Under the pieces are notes generated by a model. That model did not search any database. It worked only from the letters and a program-made list of their open reading frames with translations, and was not told the origin of the DNA. From contig NC_016131.3 in NCBI RefSeq assembly GCF_000005505.3, positions 54,111,355 to 54,175,354 on the forward strand: DNA of 64,000 bases. Direction: 5' to 3'. The stretch comes from Brachypodium distachyon. Lineage: Eukaryota; Streptophyta; Magnoliopsida; Poales; Poaceae. Of the stretch, positions 1 through 11,315 are shown piece after piece. Each line of letters opens with the position of its first letter. Within the stretch, counting starts at the first letter, position 1. A program made the translations under genes and the position numbers.

Positions 1-1864
1 GACTCATGTAGTTGTTCAGCTATAACTTCTGCATTATGCGGTGCTGACACATAAATAAACCTACAATGTGCATACAAAGATAGCATTTAGAGTGGGAAGA
101 TTTGAGAGAGTGGGCAGATTTAATCAACAATATCTATACCTCATGAGAATACTCCTAAGCCTCCAAGATTTATCAACAAAATGGTTGTAACAGCCATGTA
201 GCCCTTCTTTTGGTTCTCGGCTGTCCACATATCAGTTGTAATAGCAACCCTTGATTGTTGCATAGTCATGTACTCAATGGCCTTCTTCTTTTCAGAATTG
301 TACCTCTCCACAATATCCTTTCTACAAAAGATATTAGATTGTCAAAGAACAGAAATCAGCTTGTGAACAAAGAGGAAATAGTGGTAGCTTGTATTACCTA
401 ATGGTATTTCTTGTATGTAGCTTGAATAGGGCCTGTAGTGCACCAACAAATTTTCTAAAACCAGCATGATCCACCATGGACAGAGGGTACTCATGCAAAA
501 CCATCATGTTACCGAGCTCTTCTCTTGCCACCTCTTGATCAAAAATGTAGTTCTCCACAACCACCTTCCCATCCTCTTTAGAATTCATCCTCAATGTGGA
601 TTGGCTCAAAGTTTTGCCCCCCTTTGTCTTCAACATCTTTTGCACACAGATCTTTAGATGGTCATTCAAGTGTTTAGTGCCACCGCTCAACGATGCACTA
701 AGATGCTTGTTACAGTAATTGCAAATAGCCTTCCAGTCTCCATTTATGTTCTTTTTTACCATTTCCTTCCAACACTTAGAAGTTAATCTTCGCTTGAATG
801 CTTGAGGTAACTCCTTCACATCATCCTGATCCCCATCTTCATCTGAAATGACCACACGTTCTTCATTGACAGATTCAGAGAGACCATCTCTTGAAGCTTG
901 GCTGTTGCAGCTTCTAACACTTGTCAATGAACAAAACAAATACAGAATTAGATATCACATATTTACTCACCATGTTATATGACAATAATGACACAGATTG
1001 AATGTACAACAAGAACAATATCACTTGTCAATGAACAAAACAAAAGCAGAATTAGATATCACATATTTATTCACCATGTTATATGACAGTAATGACACAG
1101 ATTGAATGTACAGCAAGAACAATATCACTTGTCAATGAACAAAACAAAAACAGAATTAGATATCACATATTTAATTTATTCACCATGTTATATGACAGTA
1201 AAGACACAGATTGAATGTACAGCAAGAACAATATCACTTGTCAATGAACAAAACAAAAACAGAATTAGATATCACATATTTATTCACCATGTTATATGAC
1301 AGTAATGACACAGATTGAATGTACAGCAAGAACAATATCACTTGTCAATGAACAACACAGGTTGAATTGAGAACAAGAAGAATATCTCACATTGTCGACT
1401 TGCCCTTGTACGCAGCGTTGCGTTTGGATGCTGCGGCGCTACCGCCAGCGGAGGAATTATCTCCAGTGCCACAGCGGCCAGCGAAGACCCAGTGCCGCGG
1501 CCAGCAGCACCAAGTGGGCTGGGACTGGGTGGCCTTGGCTTGGGTCGTCGGCTCATGGCTTTGACCCTCGCTGCCGCCCGCGCACGCGAAGACCCTGAGT
1601 TGGAGACGCCCACAAGTGGGTGCTCAAGCTTGGAGGTATACCGAGAAGATAACCCAACCGGCCGGATCCAGAGGGTGGAGGTGGAACTGGCGGCAGGGAG
1701 CTACTCGGGGTCGTCGATGGGGATTTGCTCGGGGTCTGGGTGACAGCCTCCTTGCGGTGCTCCGCCGGCTCTGGTGAAAGGCTCACCGTCGGAGTGCTCC
1801 CCGGGTCTTCATCCTCGTGCTTGCCGGTCTCACTCCCTGTGGCATCGAAATCCATGGTGTCCAT
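1..1864 (-). pseudogene. BED zinc-finger hAT transposase (RICESLEEPER-like), 5' part, frameshifted
   Basis: The transposase gene of a hAT DNA transposon, read leftwards and cut by the window edge. Exon 1 starts at the ATG at 1862-1864 (Met-Asp-Thr-Met-Asp-Phe) and encodes an acidic/Pro-Ser-rich leader; its donor near 1640 is uncertain. Exon 2 is 398-913 (AG acceptor, AG/GTAATA donor) and holds a BED finger (CNYC, then HLNDHLKIC). Exon 3 is 140-321 and carries the conserved ITTDMWTAENQKKGYMAV block. Exon 4 is 1-60 (RFIYVSAPHNAEVIAEQL). Splice phases of exons 2, 3 and 4 agree. Around 181-184 one base is missing: the codons after MAVTT run into a stop, while the next frame gives the expected FVDKSWRLRSILMR up to the donor. 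This copy is therefore broken, or the base is an assembly error. The rest of the catalytic domain and the dimerisation domain lie outside the window. Confidence 0.8.
920..1370. repeat. 104-bp tandem repeat, about 4.3 copies, in hAT intron 1
   Basis: The unit begins CTTGTCAATGAACAA and starts at 920, 1024, 1128, 1237 and 1341. The period is 104 bp, with one unit of 109 bp because of a 5-bp insertion. Copies differ at only a few positions, so the array is young. It lies between exon 1 and exon 2 of the transposase, directly against the exon 2 acceptor (914-915). Confidence 0.9.
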
Positions 1865-2684
1865 GGCGAGCCGGATGGGGATCCGGAGATGGGGAGCTGG
1901 CCGCCGGAGAGAAGAGAGACGAGAGGCAAAGGAGCGGGGGCCGGGGGGGCTGGTGGCGGTGTGGGAGTTGGGACAGTGGGAAGAGGATGATTGGATGAGT
2001 GTCGGTCGGCGTGGGTCGGTGGGTGTTAGTAGGTTAGGGTTTCGGTGGAATGGGTGATGGACTAATGGGTCACTGGGCCGGACCGCCGGATTTGACTGGG
2101 CCGGATGCATATACTGACATGTGGGGTCTGTATTACGAACCGGGTTTCCGGGTTCGGGTTCTGCTCTACCAGACCCGGACCCGCCAGACCCGACGGGTCC
2201 AAGATTTCCCCGTTTGCAAACCCGCGGGTTTCAATTTTCCTCAGACCCACATCTAATCGGGTCTATAGACCCGTCAGGTAATCGGGTTTTGGGTACCCAT
2301 TGCCATCCGAATGCGTGGGGTGGGCAGCTAGCTCAGATTGTAGCCAATAGCGCGAAGCGTTGACGCGACGTGCGGATCGTGGTTTTTTTTGGGGGGGGGG
2401 AGTTTTTTTTAAGGTGGTTTTGAAGGTGCAGAACCGCGGCGCTGAAGCTAGAGACAAAATCGAGCTCGACCTGCTCCCCTTCTCTCTTCCACTCGGGCCA
2501 AAGCCAGTGCAAGGGCCTAGACTATCTGCTATCTGGTACTCTAGATCCATTCCTTTTCTTCTTTCCTGGGCCACACACCCTCTGTTAGGCCAGCAGCCAG
2601 ACCAAGCGGACCTAGCCGAGCCGCCCAGCCCAGGCGAGCGCACCATGCGCCCCTGCCCCTCTAGATCGAGCACGATCTTTGGTA

Positions 2685-2839
2685 GGCCTTTGGTTAGGAT
2701 TAAACGTGCATTTCGGTGTTTGGCAGCCACAAAAACACCTAGTTAGATTCCAAAATTAAGCAAAAACATCTAGATATGTGTTTTTGTGACTTATAACCCA
2801 AAAATCAAGAGCCACATTTAAGCATAACCAAACAGGGTC
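2685..2839. mobile_element. Tourist/Harbinger-like MITE
   Basis: The left end GGCCTTTGGTTAGGATTAAA and the right end, reverse-complemented as GACCCTGTTTGGTTATGCTT, form an imperfect inverted repeat around a 155-bp AT-rich body. The flanks GTA and TTA resemble an imperfect TWA duplication. The region 2309-2684 otherwise holds no recognisable gene. Confidence 0.5.
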
Positions 2840-3005
2840 TTATTGCTCCAGAAGCATGCCCTCGCTTCGGTCCCCCTTTTATTTATTTTCTTCTTCTGCA
2901 AATCAGCTTGGAGGGGAAATAACTGTTTCAATTTTAAACTTGAATATTTTCAAATTTGCAACCCTAAACCTAGCCCTAGTCCAAGGCGCTATCCCCTTGG
3001 CCTAC

Positions 3006-3013
3006 TATATAAA
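3006..3013 (+). promoter_or_regulatory. TATA-like box upstream of a small ORF of unknown value
   Basis: TATATAAA lies about 145 bp upstream of an ATG at 3157 that opens a 68-aa frame ending at 3363. That frame shows no recognised domain, and I do not claim it is a gene. The rest of 2840-3500 shows nothing else. Confidence 0.2.
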
Positions 3014-3519
3014 GCTAGCCCCCTTCTCTTTTTCTCCACCAAAATTCTGGAGGGAGGAGAACTTGATTAGAAGGAGGAGACTCAAATTGGAGAGATCATT
3101 TTCAAATCTTTAACTCGTACTTCATCATCTCTAGTCTTTTTATATATCTTCTAATAATGACGTCGTATTCACTGAAAATGCTTGTTCAGTGCAAACTTAA
3201 AAACTGCCATGGGTTGTCGAAATCGATAATGTACGTTCAGATCAAAGGTGAGAATCTACACTTCAAGTTATGTGCAAAAATGTGTTTCGGTGGCCGGTTA
3301 CATTCTTACTTTTTGATCTCCAACCATATGTTATCGCGGGCCGACGATGATGGTTTGCACTGAATGAGAGCGGATATAATGCCTCTAATCTTGGTTGCTA
3401 GTTCTTGATATGAACCCTAGCTCCTAATAGCCAGAGCAAGCTCCAACCATCTTATTACGTAGGGGTTAATTTTTTATATGTCACTGCAATTCGTATGAGA
3501 ATTCAAAAATAACACTTTA

Positions 3520-3628
3520 CTCCCTCCGTTTCATAATTCTTGTCGAAATATTATATGTATCTAGACATATTTTAGAAATAGATACATCCACTTTTGCGTA
3601 AATTTGAGACAAGAATTATGAAATTGAG
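3520..3628. mobile_element. Stowaway MITE (degenerate right end)
   Basis: Begins after TA with CTCCCTCCGTTTCATAATTC and ends with a diverged inverted copy (GAATTATGAAATTGAG) before TA. Internally it carries the GATACATCCA block typical of Pooideae Stowaways. From 3640 to 4850 there is no gene apart from the presumed 3' untranslated region of the next gene. Confidence 0.8.
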
Positions 3629-4850
3629 TAAGTAATTTTTATCTTTAGGAAAACACTATAAATTTTTCAGAAAATCTCAGTACAATAAATCGACATATGA
3701 CTGCAATAGGTTGACAAATGCCATTGCCACGGGGTACGGAGTATTAATTTAAAATGAAGAGAGTATCTCTTCTCCATCCGTTTTGACCGGAGCGTGAAGG
3801 AAGGAAGGCATGGCAGCTGCCAAGCGTTAACCAACACGTCTGCTTGCCGTCCGTTCGAAAAACTGTAAACCGTGATCATGGCCTCCCAAGAATTCCCCAA
3901 AAGCCTAGGCCCCGCGCAGGTAAATTTAGCACGATACTTCCATGGCCGAGGCCGAGCCGGGGCAAAACGAAGAAACTTTTAGCGTTTTCTGCGTTAACTT
4001 TACCCTTGGACTTGCCAATTGTCTGCTCGGACGAAGAAACGTCCCTCGGGTCAATATTTTCTTCCAAGGTCTTTTTACTGCGCGTGGAGAAACTCGCCAC
4101 GGTACGAGAAAAAAAATAGTCAGGCAAAAACGTTCAGCGGCAGTGGCCCAGTGGGGACTGGGGAGAGCACGTCTTTCGAGACAGCACGAGTGTGCCACAG
4201 GCAGAGCATCAGTTGTGCACAGACCTGCTGCACGGTCGCAGTGAAAAGTAATTCGATTTATTACTCTCCCCAGTGCGTGACGCTGTTTTTAGCCTTTTTT
4301 TTTTGTTACGGAAGTTCTAGAACGAGTAGTTGTTGAACAACATGAGAATTTATATTTGCTTCAGTTTGGTCATTGCTTCAGTTTTCTTGCCTTGCTACTT
4401 CCATGATTTACCCCCAATCATTTCTTTGGCACAATGGCCAGGGAACACGTAAAAGAACAGATATGAACATGTAGCTAAAATGATTGACAATGTAGCGCTA
4501 CTGGTTTAATAGCAGATCAGATTTTAATACAGTACAATTAGCAGCACAGTATGTTCATATTTAATAATCTCATATGTTCATAGTACTACCAGTACTTCCG
4601 TTATAAAAAGGGGCAAGGAATTGGCAAAAAGATAAACTGCACGATTATTCCTTGCTCTCTTTATGAAAACCGAAAGTAAATTGAAAAAAAGAAGGAAAAC
4701 GGATTTGTTTTTACTCTTCTAATAAAAAAAGGAGGAGAAAAACTGCGAAAACGCCACGAGCTGGATCTCGGACGGATCAAGAAACGCAGACAAAAGAGGA
4801 AAAAAAGATGAGGAAAATTCCCACTAGTGGTTGCTCAGACCACGCCGCGG

Positions 4851-6079
4851 TCAGAGCACAGAGGTGAGCCCGGCGATGACGGGCCTCTTCTTCCTGGTCA
4901 CCTCCGGCTCCAACGGGCGCCACGGCGACACAACCACCGTGATCTTCTGCGCTCCGCCGCCGCCTGAATCGTGCCCCTTGGTCGTCTCCCCGTCGAACCG
5001 CAGCTCGAACTCGCCGGTGAAGCTCGCGGCGGACACCGGCGTCGCGGCCGGCGTCGACGGCGGATGCTGCTGCTGCTTGTCGAGGCCGGAGGAGCAGCGG
5101 GCGTGGGGGGAGAGCCACTTGGCCCGCATGTACTCGGGCTTGCGCCACGGGGGGAAGCTGAGGCCCTTCTTCCTCAGGCTCTGCCTCGCAGCCTCGGCGA
5201 CGACTGCCACGATCCGGCCGAGGCGGTCCGGCGTGCCCACGAAGACCGCCGGAAGCGCCTGCAGCACCGCCCGGTACGCCTTGGTCGGCCGCGCCACCTC
5301 GAACTCCGCCCGGAAGTCCACCTCCACAATCAGCCTCGCCGCATCCAGTTCAAATTCCGATTCCACCATGGCGTCGATGTACTCGTGCTCCCCTGCGGGG
5401 AAGGAAGGGGCCTTGTCCCACCGCGACTTGCAGACGGCGGCATCGTGACCGAGCGCCCGGAGCCCGTCGGCCACGGCCAGCCGGAGGTCGCCCTTCTTCT
5501 TCTGCTGCTGCTTGCCGCCGCCGCGGCACCGCTCGGCGACCCTGGACGCGTCCGCCAGGAGGTTGCGCTCCGCCAAGCTCGTGCTCTGCACCAAACCCTG
5601 CGACCAGAAATAAAAACAGAGGCCTCATAAAAATAGCGCCCACCTTCGACATAAATAATCACTCCGGCGAGCAATTAATCCCAGTAGCGGCGCGATTCCG
5701 GTACCTTGAGGGCCTCCAAGGTGTCTCCTACGGCGGCGGAGGAGGCGGATTGGCCGGAGATGGAAGGGAGGAAGTCGAACACGAGCTCCTCGTCCTCGTC
5801 GTCGCTGCCGTCGGAGTTGGCGGCGCTCCCGTTGAAGCAGCAGTTGCCGCAGCGGCCTGCGCGCGGGGGCGGCCCTCGCTCCACGGCGGGGGTAGCGGCG
5901 TCCTCCATGAAGCTCCGCACCATGCGGTCCAGCCCCGCCGACCCGACCTCCGCCTCCGGCGCCGGCGACTTCTCCTCCCTCTCCCTGTCCCTGTCCCCGG
6001 CAGCAAGCCGCTCCGGCGCCGCGGAGACACGCCCCAGCAGCCTCCGGAGCCGCGACACCCTCGGCATCCTGGCCTCCAT
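4851..6079 (-). CDS. DUF506 (PDDEXK-like nuclease superfamily) protein, 2 exons
   Basis: Exon 1 is 5705-6079 (125 codons) and exon 2 is 4851-5597. The donor is AAG/GTACCG, the acceptor is CGCAG/GG, and the intron is phase 0; the product is 373 aa. The start is the ATG at 6077-6079 (MEARMPRVSRLRR). The N-terminal third is acidic and low-complexity, with an FDFLPSISG motif around residue 100. The conserved DUF506 core runs from LVQSTSLAERNLLAD (about 127) to FPPWRKPEYMRAKWLS (about 290) and includes FRAEFEVARPTKAYRAVLQ and LPAVFVGTPDRL. The Pro/Ser/Thr-rich tail ends RKKRPVIAGLTSVL. The family (PF04720) is plant-specific and distantly related to PDDEXK nucleases, without proven nuclease activity. 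Some Arabidopsis members repress root-hair growth and respond to phosphate or calcium signals. A role here is inferred only from the family. Confidence 0.9.
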
Positions 6080-6311
6080 CACTCCGCCTCACCTATAAGT
6101 CCGCAGACCAACAATGGCCGGCGCAAGGATCCTAGCTCTATTGAATTCGGTTACAGAAGCAGCCAAAGGGATGTACTCCGTACTACTAGCAGCGTTCTCC
6201 CATTGTCAGTGGAACCCCGGCGGCTCGTACGTTCTCGCTTATCTTCTCTTTTCTGGGAAGAAGACGCCCGGGAGTAAGGGGGGGAGTGAGTCGTTGGCTT
6301 GCCGACGAGCT

Positions 6312-6318
6312 TTTATAG
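6312..6318 (-). promoter_or_regulatory. TATA box of the DUF506 gene
   Basis: TATAAAA on the minus strand lies about 235 bp upstream of the ATG, leaving room for a leader of roughly 200 nt. The remaining upstream DNA (6320-7175) is GC-rich and then AT-rich, with no gene recognised. Confidence 0.6.
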
Positions 6319-7179
6319 TGGGGGACGGGAAGAGGGGGGGTGGATGACGTTGCCTGGCAGGTGGGCACGGGGTACGTGGCGTTATGGGTAGAGGCGATTA
6401 CGGGGGCGTGGGGACGACGGGACGAAAGACGTCGACAGGTGGGCCCGACGGGCGGCTCACGGTATTGTTGCCGTTGTGGAAGGAGGGGGGCTCACTCCGT
6501 GGGCGCGGCAGGAATGACGGATTTGCCCCTGGGTTGGGGAGCGCTAGCGGTTGGAAGGCGCTGGGACGGCGAGGGGTAGGATTGGGAACAACAGTGTTTT
6601 AGTATAGCTCCCACAGAAATACAGAGGGGATTCTCTCGGGGAAAAAGATCAGGAAAGAAAAAACAGTAGCTCGTCGTCGATGCGTACGATCAACATTTTC
6701 TAAGGGCTTAACATTTCTAAAATAATTCTAGTCGCATTTATTTATCCTTTTTTTGCGGATTCCAGTCACATTTATTGCTTTAACTGTCACACAAAGCCAT
6801 AAAGGTAGTGGAATTTTTGTTCTGTTTAGCTCTCGTTTTTGAGATTGCCGAGCGTAATGGGGTTGGGACACGTCCCTCACAGGAGAAACTGTCAAACCCA
6901 CCGCTTCATCGTTGAAGCGATAAGAAAGAGCATCAAAGCTGCTAAACTATATAAGATCACTAGTTTCATGGAGTAGTCCACACTGGCCACGCTGTGATAA
7001 AATTGAGTTGAGACCTTTGCTTTATGACATCACCTCTACGGCTATCACGTAAGGACACGCAAATATTTGCTTGTGTAGGATGTCAATCGTCACTTTGTTG
7101 CCATCACACCGGATTTTGACATAAATTGTCGAGATGAAAACAATTTAAAATCATTTAATTTGGCACAGATGGTAACACT

Positions 7180-7235
7180 CCCTTCGTTTTATATTACGAA
7201 ATATTATATTACATGTATGTATCTAGATGTTTTGG
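7180..7235. mobile_element. Truncated Stowaway MITE, left half only
   Basis: ACTCCCTTCGTTTTATATTA is followed by the usual ATATTACATGTATGTATCTAGA block, then the homology stops without a right end. Confidence 0.5.
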
Positions 7236-7956
7236 GTATTTTCGTGCCTTTTTTTTAACTAGGAATGTCATGCTTCCGTAGGTCCTTCGTGTAGAGAAAG
7301 GGGAGGCTCATTTCCCCCCTTCTCTATTCCCTTCTCCCTCTGCACTGCTACAGCTCCGAGCCTCACCTCCGCCTCCGTCTCCTCTCCCACTACTCTCCGG
7401 TGGCCTTGTCGCCTGGAGAGGAAGGGGAGGGAAGGCTTGGCCTGCCTTCCTTGTTATGTATATTACATTAGTTGTCTTAGGGACTCCGTTAAGAGGGAAT
7501 CAGCTGTCGGTTTTGACGCTCCGATGGTTATTCAGGGGAGATTTTCTTGCTGCTGTGACCTGTGCTGAAATCTTCGGTGCAGATTACGGTAGTTCCATTT
7601 CTTCCCTTCTTCCCTCCCCAAATAATCGCCTCCTCTCATATGTGCTTGCTTTCTTCATCTTGGTTTCCTTGGCTACAGGCGTCAGATCTGAGTTCCCCTC
7701 TCCTAGCTTTCTTTATTGGTCCCTACTTGTTCCTTGTAGATCTGCCGTCTGGTTCACCATCTTCTATTTGCTCCGACGATCTTATCTTGAGCTTATTTCC
7801 ATAACCTCCTTGAAGATTTCGCGGGCTGGCTATGAGGGGGGACATGGATTCATACATATCTTTTGGTCCCTCCTCTTTGCTGTTCTAGTGATGAGTTCAT
7901 TTTCTACTTCTTGCATCGGAGCAGGGTCTGCCTTGGTCGTCTTCTTCACCTCTTCG
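7236..7956. other. Non-coding host sequence split by the LINE insertion (continues at 8584-9006)
   Basis: This stretch and 8584-9006 were contiguous before the LINE arrived, judged by the target duplication. An open frame at 7456-7983 crosses into the LINE tail and matches nothing known to me. It is probably a pyrimidine-rich transposon or pseudogene relic of unknown class. Confidence 0.3.
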
Positions 7957-7974
7957 ATGGTCCTCATCCCTCTC

Positions 7975-8565
7975 TTTTTTTGAGAACATCGTCCGAGGCT
8001 TTTATTCCATCGACGATAACAAATCCGATTGAACAGGCTCAATCAGAAAACCAGGGATATTAGCAAAATAAACATGAGAAGTATCAAACGAGAGAACGGC
8101 ACGAGCACAACAATGTGCGGCCCGATTAGCAGCTCTCTCAGAAAAGCATAATCTAAAACCCTGGAAAGAGGAGACCCATGACTTCATCTCCCTGATAATC
8201 TATCCACACAGGGACCTGTCATCCACCGTCCTGTCCCAGGCGCACACAACCACCTGACGGTCCATCTCCACTTCGATATTTTGCCATGCCTGCTGCCGGG
8301 CAAACAACATGACATCACGACAAGCAAGCAACTCAATCACTGCCGGCTCCACAAGATGATCGTACCTCCGGCATTTTGCAGACATGAACGCGCCTGTCTC
8401 ATCTCGTGCAACGATGCCCGAACACGCTACACCCCTTTGTTGATCTACTACAGCATCGGTGTTCAGCTTTATCCAGCCCGGAGATGGTCTGGACCACTTG
8501 TGCACCTCGTGTTGTACCATGGACGCAGCACCACACGAAGGAATCTCAAGTGTGTTAATCAGCTC
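7975..8565 (-). mobile_element. 5'-truncated LINE (non-LTR retrotransposon) with RNase H domain
   Basis: The minus strand encodes an RNase H-like (RVT_3) C-terminus: WIKLNTDA with the first Asp, a central Glu in VEPAVIELLACRD, and VEMDRQVV with a further Asp. One in-frame TAG follows DDRSLCG, after which the frame continues through ERAANRAAHCCARAV to a stop near 8002. An AATAAA-type signal and an A7 tail close the 3' end at 7975-7981. An 18-bp direct repeat with one mismatch flanks it (7957-7974 and 8566-8583, starting ATGGTC and ending CATCCCTCTC), a classic target-primed insertion. The 5' truncation removed the reverse transcriptase. Confidence 0.85.
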
Positions 8566-9009
8566 ATGGTCGTCATCCCTCTCAACCTCCACATCGGAGG
8601 CCCGCCAGGCGGTCTCGGGATGAATCTATCATGGGGCGGTGATGGTGGCTATGCAATGTCTTCCAGATGGAGGTTGATGCCCGTTTTAGGGGTGTTGGTG
8701 CTCGCCCTCTCGTGGGGCTTTTTGTTGTTGTCGTTGCAAGAGCGCATACAGGATCTTCGGCTTAGGCAACTCCTTCTTCCTTCGGATCTCGCGGAGGCAG
8801 TTTGGTCCTGGCGGGTTCCTCATCGGCCGGTGGCGGCCGAGTATTCGGACTCGTCGATGATGGTTCGAAGCTTGGTTGGCGGTGAGGAGGAACCTGGACA
8901 CGTGTTTCCCCGGCATGGACTTCTCGACTCGTGTTCTCTGCTAGGCCTGGTAGGAGGGCTCGTGTCCGTGGACTTAACTGTAAAGTTTTATTTTCTTATG
9001 TCCTTCTAA

Positions 9010-9283
9010 GGCTGCTCATAGTGGGAGTAATTTAGGTAGTAACATAAGATGTCAACTAGACATTTTGGTGACATGGAATGGTATTAAATGAAGAAAGAGA
9101 GTGATGTGGTAACTAGATATGTTACCATGACATCACACAAACCAAAGCAAGATGAATCTACAATCTAATAAATAAAACAATGCATGACACCACATATATG
9201 TTACTACCCACTATAGAGGTGTTAACTTAAACTAGTAACATATACATGTTACTATTCTATGTTACTTCTCACTATGACCAACC
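9010..9283. mobile_element. Tourist-like MITE with TAA duplication
   Basis: The left terminus GGCTGCTCATAGTGGGAGTA and the right terminus, reverse-complemented as GGTTGGTCATAGTGAGAAGT, flank 274 bp of AT-rich DNA. TAA lies on both sides (9007-9009 and 9284-9286), as expected for PIF/Harbinger-type MITEs. Confidence 0.8.
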
Positions 9284-9286
9284 TAA

Positions 9287-10577
9287 TGGCTTGGGATGTA
9301 ATGCTTCGGTCTTTTGGACCCACTTGACTTCGGAGAAGGGCTATCTATGGCCACTGCCCTCTGTCAACTGTAGGCTCACGTGAAAGGGAGTGGCCTGACG
9401 TGATCCCTTGTGGCCACACAGCATGGTCAATGTTTGGAACTGTTTTTTTTAGGCAATGTTTGGAACTTTTGCAAACGTGGTCTGTGCTTTGAAACAAATT
9501 CTGCACGCTGGATTCGGCCGTTGTTGATATGCTAAGGTAATGTTTAGTACGAGCGAGGTATCGGTGTGATGCAAGTATGAAACATTGACACTTCTATTAC
9601 GTGTGTCCCAAAATGGCTATTTTGTCTACGCTATTGCTAGTATACTAATTGTCTCAAAATTTTAACGTACAAGTCATCTAAAATTGCACACGGTAAGCCT
9701 AGAATTGTTCTCTTCAAGATGTGCAATTTTAGTAAAACTGTTACTAGTACAATTTTAGTCGATAGGTTACATGGAATCATTTGGAGACGAGGCTGGCTAA
9801 ACTGTAGTCTTAGAAAAGTGAACAAAATTTAAGAACATCGAACAACCAGTGGATTCATGCATGACCTGACGTACGTGTTAGACTGGCAAACATAATGTAA
9901 CAAAAAAAATGTTATTGTTGAAAATTCGATCGTGCAACAATTAATTAATAATAGGTGGCCATAACTTAATTAATAGTGTTAGGTCCATATGTTCTTTTAT
10001 CGCTATTTTTATAGTTTCTAAACTAAATTACATCTTAAAGAAAGCACAAAATTTTAAAATAGAATATTAGCAAAATGAATACATCTAACTTGATCGCATA
10101 TAACTTTTTTAGATGAAGGGGTATTGCCCCCCCCCCCCCCCCCATTTCATTAACAAAATCATTAGGACCGAAGTTCTAAGTCTTCCTCGTCAAAACGAAA
10201 AACAATGCAAAAGAGAAACACCTCTTGGTGTGCTGGTGGAGTTGCGGACTCCACCAACCAGGGGTTCACAACATACTTTAGGGGTTTTTCTTACAGTGTT
10301 TTCCTAAAAAAACAATGAAGGAAGAAACTACACAAGTCTTCACCACAGCCGGCATGATATCCGTTTAGCTATATGAGATCCAATAGTTATAGTCGCTTTT
10401 TTTGTATTTTCACTTGCCTTTTTCCTTTTGTTAAGATCAATAATTGGTTTTTTAACCTGTATTCACTTGCACTATCGCTAGTCAAATCACTCCAACTCTC
10501 AAAGGCCAATTTACAAAGATTTTAGAAATAAATTTGGGGGTACAACCTTATATCAGTGATACATGAGTAACATAATA
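9287..10577. other. Gene-free AT-rich intergenic DNA
   Basis: No coding frame with recognisable content. It holds an 18-base C run at about 10126-10143, possibly near the 3' end of an old retroposon. Confidence 0.4.
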
Positions 10578-10607
10578 CTACCTCCGTTCTTAAATGTAAA
10601 TGTTTTA

Positions 10608-10720
10608 CTCCCTCCGATTCATATTACTTGTCGAAATATTACATATATCTAGACGCTTTTTAAACATAGATACATCCATATTTGCGCATTTTTGAGACAA
10701 GTAATATGAATCGGAGGGAG
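10608..10720. mobile_element. Stowaway MITE, intact, nested in the older Stowaway
   Basis: It has near-perfect inverted ends (CTCCCTCCGATTCATATTAC and its complement) and TA on both sides. At 113 bp it closely resembles the element at 31099-31211. Confidence 0.95.
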
Positions 10721-11243
10721 TAGCTTTGTTAAGTCAAACTTCTTAAAGTTTGATCAAGTTTATAAAAAAATCTACCAATATCTACAAACCAAATAAGTAC
10801 CACTACTACAAAACTGTCTATATCTCACGATCTATCAGTAACGGGTCGGGCGCGACCGTTAGTGATGAACAACATCACTGTCGACGGGGGTTTGCTCGTC
10901 CCCGCCCAGCCATACATCAGTGACGGTCGCGCGAGGCGACCGCCATTGATGTCCCATCATTCCCCGCGATAGTCATCAGTGACGGTCGCTGTATGGTCGA
11001 CCGTTAGTGATTAGTGGTACATCACTAACCACTAATCACTAACGGTCGCCCGAACGCGCCCGCCACTAATGCCCCGAGCATATCAGTAACGGTCGCTTGT
11101 GGCCTGACCACCACTGATGTTTTGTACATCACTCGCGGTCGCCCAGACAGCGACCGTCACCGATGTCGCCCCTATTATCAGTAACGGTCGCAGATGTCCC
11201 GACCGACACTGATGATGAGACACGTTTAAATACGCTGCACAGA

Positions 11244-11287
11244 GCCGCAGCTGGTCGTGTTGCGCGTCTTCACTGACCAGCTGCGGC
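11244..11287. repeat. 13-bp inverted repeat in the CACTA-1 TNP2 leader
   Basis: GCCGCAGCTGGTC (11244-11256) and its exact complement (11275-11287) form a hairpin with an 18-nt loop just upstream of the first TNP2 ATG. The same 13-mer occurs in the CACTA-2 leader at 21876-21888. Confidence 0.75.
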
Positions 11288-11315
11288 CACTTCTGCGTCC
11301 TGCGCCGGCGAAGGC

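Larger units (their letters stand above)
1..2308 (-). mobile_element. hAT transposon, 5' portion up to its terminal inverted repeat
   Basis: Upstream of the transposase ATG the sequence becomes rich in CGGGT/ACCCG motifs (about 2130-2300). It ends in GGGTACCCATTGCCATCC, which read on the minus strand is GGATGGCAATGGGTACCC, a terminus typical of grass hAT elements. The adjacent GAATGCGT (2309-2316) would be the 8-bp target duplication. The partner end lies outside the window, so the duplication cannot be confirmed. Confidence 0.55.

Noticed and set aside
1102..1299. 65-codon frame in the tandem array
   Set aside because: The peptide simply repeats with the 104-bp unit and lies in an intron.
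920..1370. Regular repeats considered as a CRISPR-like array
   Set aside because: Plain head-to-tail tandem repeats without unique spacers, in a plant nuclear transposon.
1338..2110. Overlapping long open frames on both strands around 1.3-2.1 kb
   Set aside because: High-GC shadows of hAT exon 1 and leader; only the frame from 1864 fits a known protein start.
7456..7983. 175-codon plus-strand open frame
   Set aside because: It runs into the LINE tail and its target duplication, so its end is accidental; no domain or splice signals.
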